Source of the DNA: JAKQHY01 sp034429475
GTDB taxonomy: Bacteria; Chloroflexota; Anaerolineae; B4-G1; SLSP01
Length of the DNA: 50,360 nt
Direction of reading: 5' to 3'
Assembly (NCBI GenBank): GCA_034429475.1
Contig: DAOUGD010000242.1
Coordinates: forward strand, 1-50,360
Shown: positions 41,384 to 49,011 of the stretch, in pieces
Numbering within the stretch: the first letter of the stretch is position 1
How the letters are laid out: each line of letters starts with the position of its first letter
Made by a program: the position numbers and the translations under genes
The notes under the pieces: model-generated
Told to the model about the DNA's origin: nothing
The model's database searches: none
What the model saw: the letters and a program-made list of their open reading frames with translations, nothing else

Positions 41384-43801
41384 TTACGTCGCGGCGGTCA
41401 GATGAACGACGGTGGCGCCATCGCCGCCTTCGTTGCGCGCCGCCGTCTCGTAGGAGACGACCAGGGGATGCGCGCCGATGAAGCGCTGCACTTCCTGCCG
41501 CAGTTTGCCCGTCCCCTTGCCGTGGACGATGCGCACCCAGGGCAGCGCCGCCATCACCGCGTCGTCCAGATACCGTTCCAGCTTTTCGAGGGCTTCTTCT
41601 ACCGTGTGCCCGCGCAGATCGATCTGGATGCCCGGCGAGGCGCCCCGCACAATGGCCGGCTTGCGGCCCGGCGCCGTGTCTGACGCGAGCGCCGGCGCCG
41701 GCCCGTGGTAGACCAGTTCCAGATCATCCTGCGAGACGCGCGTACGTAACGCCCCGGCCTGCACCACCGCGTCGTCCCCATCCAACGAAACGACGGTGCC
41801 GCGAATATTCAGCGAGATCAGCCGCACCGTATCCCCCACGCCCAGGGCATCGTCGGGGGAAACGGCCGGCGCGGCCGCCCACTCGCCGAGCAACGGCTCC
41901 AACGTGGGGATACCCGCCTCCAGGTCTTCGACTTCGGCTTCCACCTCGTCCAACACCGGCGCGGCCTCGCGCAGCGGCGCGGAAAGCATCCGTGAGCGCA
42001 GCGCGCGCACTTCGTCGCGCAACGCCTCCAACTCCTCTTGGGCGATGATTTCCGCGCGTTGGAGAATGTCGCGGCGTTCCTCTTCGATTTTTGCCAGCCG
42101 CGCCCGCAGTTGTGATTCCAGGGTGGCGGCCTCGCCGGCGGCGCGGCGGGCGTCGTCCCGCGCCTGCGCCTGCTGCAAGCGTAGATTGTGCAGGTCGTCG
42201 AGCATGTCTTCGGCCCGCAGCTCTTCGCCGGAAATCATCCCCTGCGCCTGCTTGATGATGACCTCCGATAGCCCCAGGCGGCGGGCGATGGCGAAGGCGT
42301 TGGAGCGTCCCGGCAGGCCGATGGTCAGGTGGTACGTAGGGGCCAGCGTTTCTACGTTGAATTCCATCGAGGCGTTGCGCACGCCGGGCGTATCGTGCGC
42401 GTAAAGCTTCAACTCCGGGTAGTGCGTGGCGACAAAGACTGCGCCGCGCCGCGCCCGGAAGGCTTCCAGCAGCGCGCGCGCCAACGCCGCCCCCTCGGCA
42501 GGATCGGTGCCCGCACCCAGTTCGTCCAGCAGCGCCAGAGAATGGTGATCCACGCTCTCCAAAAAGGCGATGATGTTGGTCAGATGGGAGGAGAAGGTGG
42601 ACAGGCTTTGCTCGATGGATTGCTCGTCGCCAATGTCGGCCACGACTTGCGCAAAGCACGACAGCCGCGAGCCAGAATCCGCCGGGATGAACATGCCGGC
42701 CTGCGCCATCAGCGAGAGCAGCCCCACCGTCTTCAGCGAGACGGTCTTGCCGCCGGTGTTCGGCCCGGTGATGACCACCACGTGCGTCGTTTCGTCCAGC
42801 ACCACGTCCACCGGCACGACTTTGTCGGGGTGCAGCAGCGGATGCCGCGCCCCGTGCAGTTCCACGACCGTCCCGGCGCACAGGTTGCCGTCCTGCGGCG
42901 CGGGCGGCTCTTCGGGGATGGCGACGAGCTGTGGCTCCATCGCGCGGGTGGCGAGAGCGTAGCGCGCCTTGGCGTTGATCAGGTCAAGCTCCGCCAGTGC
43001 GTCGAGGGTCATGCCGATTTCGTCAGAGGCGTTGGCGACTTTGGCCGTCAGTTCGCGCAGCAGCCGGCGGATTTCATCTTCCTCGGCGATGCGCAATTCG
43101 CGCAGCGCGTTGTTCAGCTCCACCACCCCCAACGGCTCGATGAAGAGTGTCGCGCCGCTGGCCGAGCGGTCGTGGACGACGCCCTTGATCTGCCCCTTGA
43201 AATCGGCCAGCACGGGGATGACAAAGCGGCCTTCCCGGCGCGTGATCAGCGCATCCTGAAGGTACGGCGTCACCTCCGGGGAGGAGATGATGCGGCGCAA
43301 GCGATCCTGGACGCGCTCCATGTTGATGTGCAGCTCCCGCCGAATCCGCGCCAGTTCCGGCGAGGCGTTGTCCCGCACCTCGCCGCGCTCGTCGAGCACT
43401 CGCGCGATGCCCTCGACGAGGTCGGGCAATTCGTGGATGCGCCAGGCGATGTCGGCCAGGCCGGGATAGGGCGTCTCCAGGTGCGTGAGGGTGCGCCGCA
43501 CGCGGGCCGCGCCCAGGAGCGTGCCGCGCACCTGCAAAAACTCCGACGGCTGCAACATCACGCCGACCTCCGCCTGCGATGCCAGCGGCCGGATGTCGAA
43601 GATGCCGCCCAGTGCGAAGTCCGGCATCGTGGTCGCCAGCGCCACCGCCTCGCGCGTTAAAGCCAACTGCTCCTGCGCCTCGCGGAGATGCGGGGTCGGC
43701 TCCAAAGCCAGTGCCAATGCGCGCCCGCCGGAGAAGTCCGTATACTCCGCCAGCCGCGCTAATATTGCGGGATATTCTAAAACGATCCAGTAGCGGTTCA
43801 T
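41384..43801 (-). CDS. mutS2: MutS2 family protein with Smr domain
   Basis: An 805-residue MutS homologue lacking the mismatch-recognition domain. It has a core/lever region with EGRFVIPVLADFKGQIKGVVHD (quoted in part), Walker A VITGPNTGGKTVSL, the ABC signature region STFSSHLTNI, Walker B LALLDELGAGTDPAEGA and a coiled coil (about 515-630). The C-terminal Smr nuclease domain shows IQIDLRGHTVEEALEKLERY and RIVHGKGTGKLR. The family suppresses recombination and, in some bacteria, rescues collided ribosomes. AAGGA precedes the ATG. It is convergent with the vWA gene. Confidence 0.95.
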   Translation of the reverse strand: MNRYWIVLEYPAILARLAEYTDFSGGRALALALEPTPHLREAQEQLALTREAVALATTMPDFALGGIFDIRPLASQAEVGVMLQPSEFLQVRGTLLGAARVRRTLTHLETPYPGLADIAWRIHELPDLVEGIARVLDERGEVRDNASPELARIRRELHINMERVQDRLRRIISSPEVTPYLQDALITRREGRFVIPVLADFKGQIKGVVHDRSASGATLFIEPLGVVELNNALRELRIAEEDEIRRLLRELTAKVANASDEIGMTLDALAELDLINAKARYALATRAMEPQLVAIPEEPPAPQDGNLCAGTVVELHGARHPLLHPDKVVPVDVVLDETTHVVVITGPNTGGKTVSLKTVGLLSLMAQAGMFIPADSGSRLSCFAQVVADIGDEQSIEQSLSTFSSHLTNIIAFLESVDHHSLALLDELGAGTDPAEGAALARALLEAFRARRGAVFVATHYPELKLYAHDTPGVRNASMEFNVETLAPTYHLTIGLPGRSNAFAIARRLGLSEVIIKQAQGMISGEELRAEDMLDDLHNLRLQQAQARDDARRAAGEAATLESQLRARLAKIEEERRDILQRAEIIAQEELEALRDEVRALRSRMLSAPLREAAPVLDEVEAEVEDLEAGIPTLEPLLGEWAAAPAVSPDDALGVGDTVRLISLNIRGTVVSLDGDDAVVQAGALRTRVSQDDLELVYHGPAPALASDTAPGRKPAIVRGASPGIQIDLRGHTVEEALEKLERYLDDAVMAALPWVRIVHGKGTGKLRQEVQRFIGAHPLVVSYETAARNEGGDGATVVHLTAAT

Positions 43802-43975
43802 GGTTTCCTTCTACGAAGAACAAAACTCACATACCTGAAGCACAGTTTGGTAGCTTTCAGGCATTATTAACAAAAAACCAATGTAACTGCAACCATTCGA
43901 ATGATTGCCAGGACCTTAACCGATTTGGACGTGCGGAACTATTCAACCGTTGCCACTAACCACGCCGGCGCGGAG

Positions 43976-44821
43976 TCAGTCAATACAAATTGTCACTGGG
44001 GAGTCAACCGCAAACTCGTAGAGGTGTATCATAGGTTGTCGTTCTATATTTCCGTTCGAGTCCACAAATACTGGCACAGAAAAAGTCGGGTGTTGTTCAC
44101 AACCACACAATTCACTATAGAACAAATTGACCTGATACCCCTGCTCCGCTGCTACGACATGAGTACCCTCTAATGCCTCTACTGAATACTGAAAGCAGTG
44201 GAATTGATCAGCGTACTGCTGCAAAAACCTGAAATCATCTGCTTTGAAATACGCTTCCAGGCCGGTTGCCGCCAACGCATAGCTCAAGGCTTCATCGCTA
44301 GACTCAATAGGGGCAAACACTTCCCTCAAATCGGATTCCGAGGTGAGCAATTCGAACCCGCCATTGCGGAATATAACATACGCTATCCCCTTGGGGAACA
44401 TGCAACCTCGTTCGTACAACTCTGCCTCTACAAGAACACTACACTCCATCATTGGGTAAGCCGGTTTCAAACCGCCGAGAAGGTCATCAGGCTGCTGGAT
44501 TGCCTCGCACCCCACCTGCCAGAGAAAACTATCAACCACACAATAGCGCCAGCCGTTTTTTTCCGGTGAACAACCTCCATCCTCGAATACATCTGAGGCA
44601 ACTACTGCCAACTCTGGCCGGGGATGTTCAATGATCGGTGGCATAGACACTGGTGTCTCAGTAGGGTTATTGGCGCCGTCATCGATTGCCCTATCCGAAG
44701 CGCCATCGTCTTGCGGCATAGACACCGGTGTTCCAGCAGAGCCACAGGCCACTACAATACAAATTCCCAGCATCAACAGAATTAACTTGGTTAGCCCTTT
44801 CCATAACACGATGTTTTTCAA
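43976..44821 (-). CDS. Lipoprotein of unknown function
   Basis: A 281-residue lipoprotein not recognised. Signal peptide with lipobox IVVAC (Cys26), then an acidic Pro/Ser/Thr linker (about 27-65) containing the repeated TPVSMP. The globular part has eight or nine cysteines (GGCSPEKNGWRYCVVDSF, WQVGCEAI, MECSVLV, RGCMFP, FHCFQY, LCGCEQHP), suggesting disulfides outside the membrane. The start is TTG 44821 with GAGGT upstream. AT content is higher than in mutS2 and topA on either side. The 174 bases between it and mutS2 hold nothing I recognise. Confidence 0.75.
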   Translation of the reverse strand: MKNIVLWKGLTKLILLMLGICIVVACGSAGTPVSMPQDDGASDRAIDDGANNPTETPVSMPPIIEHPRPELAVVASDVFEDGGCSPEKNGWRYCVVDSFLWQVGCEAIQQPDDLLGGLKPAYPMMECSVLVEAELYERGCMFPKGIAYVIFRNGGFELLTSESDLREVFAPIESSDEALSYALAATGLEAYFKADDFRFLQQYADQFHCFQYSVEALEGTHVVAAEQGYQVNLFYSELCGCEQHPTFSVPVFVDSNGNIERQPMIHLYEFAVDSPVTICID

Positions 44822-44918
44822 GAAACACCTACCTCATGCGGGTATAGCCAGCAAAAAGTTCTCTCTGGTTGCTCGTCCAGAATGGATAGGCACTTACCTC
44901 TATTGGCACGTATTTCCA

Positions 44919-47270
44919 TCAGCCTACTTCCGCCGCCACCTTCTCCCCTACCGCTTCCAGCGTTTCCAACGGGAAGCTGGCGTGGCAGTGTGGACACGCC
45001 GCCGTGTCTGGCTTGGAGATGTACAGCACGCCGCCGCAGGTCGGGCAGGGCGCGGCCACGGGGCGATTCCACGAGGTGTACTCGCAGTCCGGCCAGCGGG
45101 AGCAGCCGTAGAAGGTGCGGCCTTTCTTGGTGCGCTTCACCACCACGTCGCCCTCGCCGCAGGTGGGGCACTTCACGCCAATCCGTTCCAGCCACGGTTC
45201 GGTGTAGCGGCAGGTCGGGAAGTTGGAGCAGCCGACAAATTTGCCGTACTTGCCCCAGCGAATCAGTAGTTGCCCGCCACATTCCGGGCAAGCGCGCCCG
45301 ATGTATTCCACCTGCACCACTTTGGGCAGCGCGGCGTCGGCTTTTTCCAGCGCCTCGGTGAACGGCCCGTAGAACTCGCGCATCAGGGCCACCCAATCGC
45401 GCTCGCCCTCGGCGATTTCGTCCAACTGCGTCTCCATCTGCGCGGTGAAGTCCACATTGATCAGGTCGGCAAACTGCTCCACCAGCATATCGTTGACCAG
45501 GAAGCCGGTGTCGGTGGGATAATAGCGGCGCTTCTCGCGCGCCACGTACCCGCGCTGGAGGATGGTGGACAGGATCACGGCGTAGGTCGAAGGGCGGCCA
45601 ATCCCGTATTCTTCCAACGTGCGGATAAGGGTGGCATCGGTGTAGCGCGGCGGCGGCTGCGTGAAGTGCTGCTCCGGCAGCAGGCGCACCAAATCCAGCG
45701 GATCGCCTTCTTCGAGGTGCGGCAGCGGCTGAGATTTCTCCTCCTCCGCGCCGTTGTCGCCGTTGCTTTCTTCGTAGACCACCAGGAAGCCCGGAAAGCG
45801 TAGCGTCGAGCCGGACGCCCGGAACAAGAACGGTTTTTCTTCCGCAGTCCCGGCAGCGATTTCCACCGTCAACGTGTCGTACAGCGCGGCGGCCATCTGG
45901 CTGGCGACGAAGCGCCGCCAGATCAGGTCGTACAGGCGGAACTGGTCGCGGCTGAGGTAGTCCTTGAGCGATTCCGGCGTGCGCAGCACGCTGGTCGGGC
46001 GGATGGCCTCGTGCGCTTCCTGCGCTGCTTTGGCCCGCGTCTTGTAAGTCGGCGGGGCGGGCGGCAGATATTCCGCGCCGTAGCGCTCCGCGATGAACGT
46101 GCGGGCTTCTTGCTGCGCCACCGGCGCGATGTTGGTGCTGTCGGTGCGCATATAGGTGATCAGACCCACCGGCTGGCCGTTGCCCACGTTCAGCCCTTCG
46201 TAAAGCTCCTGCGCGACGTGCATGGCCTTCTGCGCCGTCAGGCCCAGCTTACGGGTTGCTTCTTGCTGCATCGTGCTGGTGGTGTAGGGCGCGAGGGCGT
46301 TGCGCGTGCGCTGTCCGGCCTTGACCTTCGAGACTTCGTAGATCGCCTGCTCCAGTTCGGCCAGCAGCGGCGTCACGTCCGCCTCGGAACTCAGGGGCAC
46401 GTCTTCGCCGCGCACCTTCACCAGCCGCGCCTTGAATTCGTGCGCGCGGCGGCGGCCTTCGTTTTTTTGCGGCTTGAGCAGCGCGTCCAACGTCCAGTAT
46501 TCCACCGGCTCAAACTGCTGGATTTCGCGCTCGCGCTCCACGATGATGCGTAGCGCCACCGACTGCACGCGCCCGGCAGAGAGCCGGCTGCGAATCTTCC
46601 GCCACAGCAGCGGGCTGAGGTTGTAGCCGACGAGCCGATCCAGCACGCGCCGCGCCTGCTGTGCATCCACCAGGTGCATGTCAATGGCGCGCGGATGTGC
46701 AAACGCCTCTTCCACTGCCGAATCGGTGATCTCGTGGAATTCCACGCGCCGCACTTTCTCCGGCTCCAGGCCCAACACCTCGTAGAGGTGCCAGGCGATG
46801 GCTTCTCCTTCGCGGTCAGGGTCGGTCGCCAGATAGACTTCCGCCGACTTTGCCGCGATGGTGGTTAACTCTTTGACCACGCTGCGCTTTTCGTTGGGGA
46901 TGCGGTACTTCGGCGTGAAGTCGTTCTCCACGTCCACCGAAAGCTGCGAGCGCAGCAAGTCGCGGATGTGGCCGACCGACGCCTTGACCGTGTAGCCTTT
47001 CCCCAGGAAGCGCCCGACCGTGCGCGCCTTCGTCGGCGATTCGACGATGACGAGCTTGCCGGTGGGCGGCGGCGGCGCGGGCTTGGGCGGGGGCTGCATC
47101 TCCGCGTGCTGCGGGACGCGTCCCATGCGGAACATCTTCGTCCCGCAGACAGAACATTGCCCCTGCACGGCCGGCTGGCCCTTTTTGGTGAACACCGGCG
47201 TGGGAGCGGCCATTTCCAACTGTGCTTTACAACGCACACAATAGGCTTGAAGCTTTAAATCATCAGACAT
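44919..47270 (-). CDS. topA: DNA topoisomerase I with N-terminal zinc ribbon
   Basis: A 783-residue type IA topoisomerase that relaxes negative supercoils. The N-terminus adds a zinc ribbon (Cys11, Cys14, Cys39, Cys42; QGQCSVCGTKMFRMG) of DUF5679 type and a Pro-rich linker. Toprim follows (KLVIVESPTKARTVGRFLG; TDPDREGEAIAWHLYE), then the catalytic Tyr373 in GLITYMRTDST. Three C-terminal zinc-binding modules end the protein (CPECGGQL...CSNFPTC; CPTCGEGD...CSRWPDC; CPTCGGVL...CPHC). I chose ATG 47270, although it has no adjacent ribosome site. The strong AGGAGG at plus 47334-47339 would fit only TTG codons at 47333/47330 with spacing of 0-3. See the leader hairpin entry. Confidence 0.92.
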   Translation of the reverse strand: MSDDLKLQAYCVRCKAQLEMAAPTPVFTKKGQPAVQGQCSVCGTKMFRMGRVPQHAEMQPPPKPAPPPPTGKLVIVESPTKARTVGRFLGKGYTVKASVGHIRDLLRSQLSVDVENDFTPKYRIPNEKRSVVKELTTIAAKSAEVYLATDPDREGEAIAWHLYEVLGLEPEKVRRVEFHEITDSAVEEAFAHPRAIDMHLVDAQQARRVLDRLVGYNLSPLLWRKIRSRLSAGRVQSVALRIIVEREREIQQFEPVEYWTLDALLKPQKNEGRRRAHEFKARLVKVRGEDVPLSSEADVTPLLAELEQAIYEVSKVKAGQRTRNALAPYTTSTMQQEATRKLGLTAQKAMHVAQELYEGLNVGNGQPVGLITYMRTDSTNIAPVAQQEARTFIAERYGAEYLPPAPPTYKTRAKAAQEAHEAIRPTSVLRTPESLKDYLSRDQFRLYDLIWRRFVASQMAAALYDTLTVEIAAGTAEEKPFLFRASGSTLRFPGFLVVYEESNGDNGAEEEKSQPLPHLEEGDPLDLVRLLPEQHFTQPPPRYTDATLIRTLEEYGIGRPSTYAVILSTILQRGYVAREKRRYYPTDTGFLVNDMLVEQFADLINVDFTAQMETQLDEIAEGERDWVALMREFYGPFTEALEKADAALPKVVQVEYIGRACPECGGQLLIRWGKYGKFVGCSNFPTCRYTEPWLERIGVKCPTCGEGDVVVKRTKKGRTFYGCSRWPDCEYTSWNRPVAAPCPTCGGVLYISKPDTAACPHCHASFPLETLEAVGEKVAAEVG

Positions 47271-47281
47271 GTCGTTAAAAA

Positions 47282-47330
47282 TTGGGGAAGGATCCGTAAA
47301 ACGCAAAACGTGAAATGACGACTTCCCCAA
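47282..47330 (-). promoter_or_regulatory. topA leader hairpin between Shine-Dalgarno and ATG
   Basis: On the minus strand, AGGAGG is followed 3 bases later by TTGGGGAAG (plus 47322-47330), a loop carrying TTTCACGTTTTGCGTTTTACG-type repeat sequence, then CTTCCCCAA (plus 47282-47290), TTTTTAACGAC and ATG. The 9-bp stem plus T5 resembles an attenuator. If the stem forms without termination, it brings AGGAGG to about 14 bases from the ATG. Confidence 0.6.
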
Positions 47331-47366
47331 CAACCTCCTGTTTTATACTCAACGTCAACGCGCAGA

Positions 47367-47394
47367 ATCATAAGGGAAAGTTGCTGACTGTCAA
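47367..47394 (-). promoter_or_regulatory. Promoter of topA
   Basis: Minus-strand consensus TTGACA (plus 47389-47394), a 16-base spacer and TATGAT (plus 47367-47372). The transcription start would be near 47360, giving a leader of about 90 bases with the hairpin above. Confidence 0.75.
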
Positions 47395-47410
47395 GTACCC
47401 GCCATAAAAT

Positions 47411-47457
47411 GCGAAACGTGAGGCTTTTACAGTGGGATCACCGCGTTTCACGTTTCA
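47411..47457. repeat. Intergenic GAAACGTGA / TCACGTTTC inverted repeat
   Basis: GAAACGTGA (47413-47421) pairs with TCACGTTTC (47448-47456). It shares words with 32035-32082 and with the topA leader loop. It lies just after the stop of the small lipoprotein gene and upstream of the topA promoter. Confidence 0.6.
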
Positions 47458-47461
47458 TCCA

Positions 47462-48055
47462 TTACGGCGCTTCCTGCCAGAACAGCGCGTCGTAGTCGCG
47501 CAGCGTCATCAACGTGAGATCGCCCTCAAAGCCCGCGGCCTGCGCTGCTTCAAAGAGCGCGGCCTCGGAATCAAACTCTGTCTTTTCCGCCGTGCTGCAA
47601 TCGAAGAGAACGTAGATCACGGTCAGGACGTCATCTTTCTCCTCCTCGGTGCGCAACAGCAGGTAACGCCGGTCGAGGGCTAGATGCGTGATGTCCCACA
47701 CGCCGGTCGAGCCTAATTTCTGGTGGTTGATGTCGTCATAGTCGGTCACTTCGCTCTCGTCGAGCAGCCGCCCGTGATCCACCGTGTCAATGGCGTGGAT
47801 GCTGTACGGGTACACCAGGGGCCAGCGCCACCAATCGCGGAAGCCGAAATAGGTGAAGTAATCCGGGTTGACGGTCGGCAGCGTCTCCGCGGGGACGTAG
47901 CTCTTAAGGAGTTCAACCTGGGGATTGGGGTGATCGTCGCTAATCAGCAGCGCGCGCGGATCGAACCAGGGGCAACAGATACAGGCGCAGGAGAGCAGGG
48001 CGAGGCTGATGAGGAGAAACACGCGCCAATAGTAGCTATTTTGCAAAAAGGACAT
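47462..48055 (-). CDS. Small lipoprotein-like protein coupled to higA
   Basis: A 197-residue protein not recognised. The N-terminus is a signal sequence with a possible lipobox (LALLSC, Cys23) followed by a dense cysteine cluster (SCACICCP). The rest is acidic and Trp/Tyr-rich (FRDWWRWPLVYPYSIHAIDT), with no known motif. The ATG overlaps the higA stop as TAATG, so it is probably translated from the higBA transcript. Whether it is functionally linked to the toxin-antitoxin pair is unknown. Confidence 0.65.
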   Translation of the reverse strand: MSFLQNSYYWRVFLLISLALLSCACICCPWFDPRALLISDDHPNPQVELLKSYVPAETLPTVNPDYFTYFGFRDWWRWPLVYPYSIHAIDTVDHGRLLDESEVTDYDDINHQKLGSTGVWDITHLALDRRYLLLRTEEEKDDVLTVIYVLFDCSTAEKTEFDSEAALFEAAQAAGFEGDLTLMTLRDYDALFWQEAP

Positions 48056-48357
48056 TATAGGGGTACGCCCTGCGGGACTACCACCAACCGCGCCACAGCC
48101 CGTTCTGGCCTTTTGCTCGTCAAATCATACGCACTTTGGAGATTCATCCAAAACTGCGGTGTAGTTCCCAGAGCTTGAGAAAAAATCCACGCAGTTTCGG
48201 GCGTGATACCCCGTTTACCTCGCACAATTTCGTTGACCCGTTGGAGTGGCACGCCAATATGCGCCGCAAACGCCACTTGAGTGATACCCAATGGATCCAA
48301 AAATTCTTCTTTTAAAATCTCACCCGGATGGGTCGTTACACGATTTTCTGGTAACAT
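48055..48357 (-). CDS. higA: HigA-type antitoxin
   Basis: A 100-residue Xre-family DNA-binding antitoxin. Its opening THPGEILKEEFLDPLGITQ and helix-turn-helix (FAAHIGVPLQRVNEIVRGKR), then ITPETAWIFSQALGTTPQFW and the MNLQSAYDL end, are diagnostic of HigA/VapI. The AGGAGGGAT ribosome site precedes the ATG. It lies 16 bases after the toxin gene, in the toxin-first order typical of higBA. It should neutralise HigB and repress the operon. Confidence 0.93.
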   Translation of the reverse strand: MLPENRVTTHPGEILKEEFLDPLGITQVAFAAHIGVPLQRVNEIVRGKRGITPETAWIFSQALGTTPQFWMNLQSAYDLTSKRPERAVARLVVVPQGVPL

Positions 48358-48373
48358 TTTTATCCCTCCTAGA

Positions 48374-48664
48374 TCAATGATAATCTATCAAAGACACTTC
48401 AGACGCATCACGATTTTCCCAACGAAAGACAATACGCCATTGATCATTCACACGGATACTATGAAAACCGAGCCAATCACCTTTCAGAGCTTCCAAACGA
48501 TTTCCCGGAGGTTCGCGCAAATCTTCCAGACCATAAGCTGCATTGAGAAGGTCTAATTTGCGTAGCGCAGCGCGTTTGACAGTGGGAGGAATACGCCGGA
48601 CATGATGACTTTCCCGTCCATGATAGAGGTCTGCGGTTGCCGCATCGCCAAAGGAAACGATCAT
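48374..48664 (-). CDS. higB: HigB/RelE-type toxin
   Basis: A 96-residue ribosome-dependent mRNA interferase of the RelE superfamily. It has VSFGDAATADLYHG at the start, PTVKRAALRKLDLLNAAYGL, PPGNRLEALKGDWLGFHSIR and NDQWRIVFRWENRDASEVSLIDYH (quoted in part), all typical of HigB. The length is normal and nothing indicates inactivation. It is the first gene of the operon, followed by higA. Confidence 0.93.
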   Translation of the reverse strand: MIVSFGDAATADLYHGRESHHVRRIPPTVKRAALRKLDLLNAAYGLEDLREPPGNRLEALKGDWLGFHSIRVNDQWRIVFRWENRDASEVSLIDYH

Positions 48665-48727
48665 TTTTCTGCTCTCAAGATTATTATATCATATTAACGG
48701 TTGCACGGCAATCGTGCAAATACCTTA

Positions 48728-49000
48728 TCAAAGACTATTCTCTGACTCAGGTTGCGTCGCCACTTCCAACGCCGTGAGATACGCCATCGCTTCCTCAAAA
48801 CTCTGCCCGCACATCTCTTCGTTGGGAATCAGCCAGGCACACACCAGGGGGCGATCGGGATCTTCAAAGATGGCGCAGCGATTATCCGGGGTGAGCTGCA
48901 CGCAGCGCACCCCGGCCGGTTTGCCGTCGGGCATCCCCGGAATCGCGGAGGAAATGGAGAGGGCGATGCAGCACGCCCCGCATCCCACGCGGCATGGCAT
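48728..49000 (-). CDS. YkgJ-family cysteine-cluster protein
   Basis: A 90-residue protein. MPCRVGCGACCIALSISS followed by IPGMPDGKPAGVRCVQLT, NRCAIF, RPLVCAW and EEMCGQ match the YkgJ/UPF0153 cysteine-cluster family, which probably binds zinc or an iron-sulfur centre. The ATG at 49000 fits the usual family N-terminus; a GTG at 49012 would overlap the tyrS stop by one base. It lies directly downstream of tyrS and is probably co-transcribed. Cellular role is not established. Confidence 0.87.
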   Translation of the reverse strand: MPCRVGCGACCIALSISSAIPGMPDGKPAGVRCVQLTPDNRCAIFEDPDRPLVCAWLIPNEEMCGQSFEEAMAYLTALEVATQPESENSL

Positions 49001-49011
49001 CCGTTGGAGCA

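Noticed and set aside
42329..43660. Long plus-strand frame inside mutS2
   Set aside because: Arg/His/Gln-rich shadow of a GC-rich gene; MutS2 motifs are unambiguous on the minus strand.
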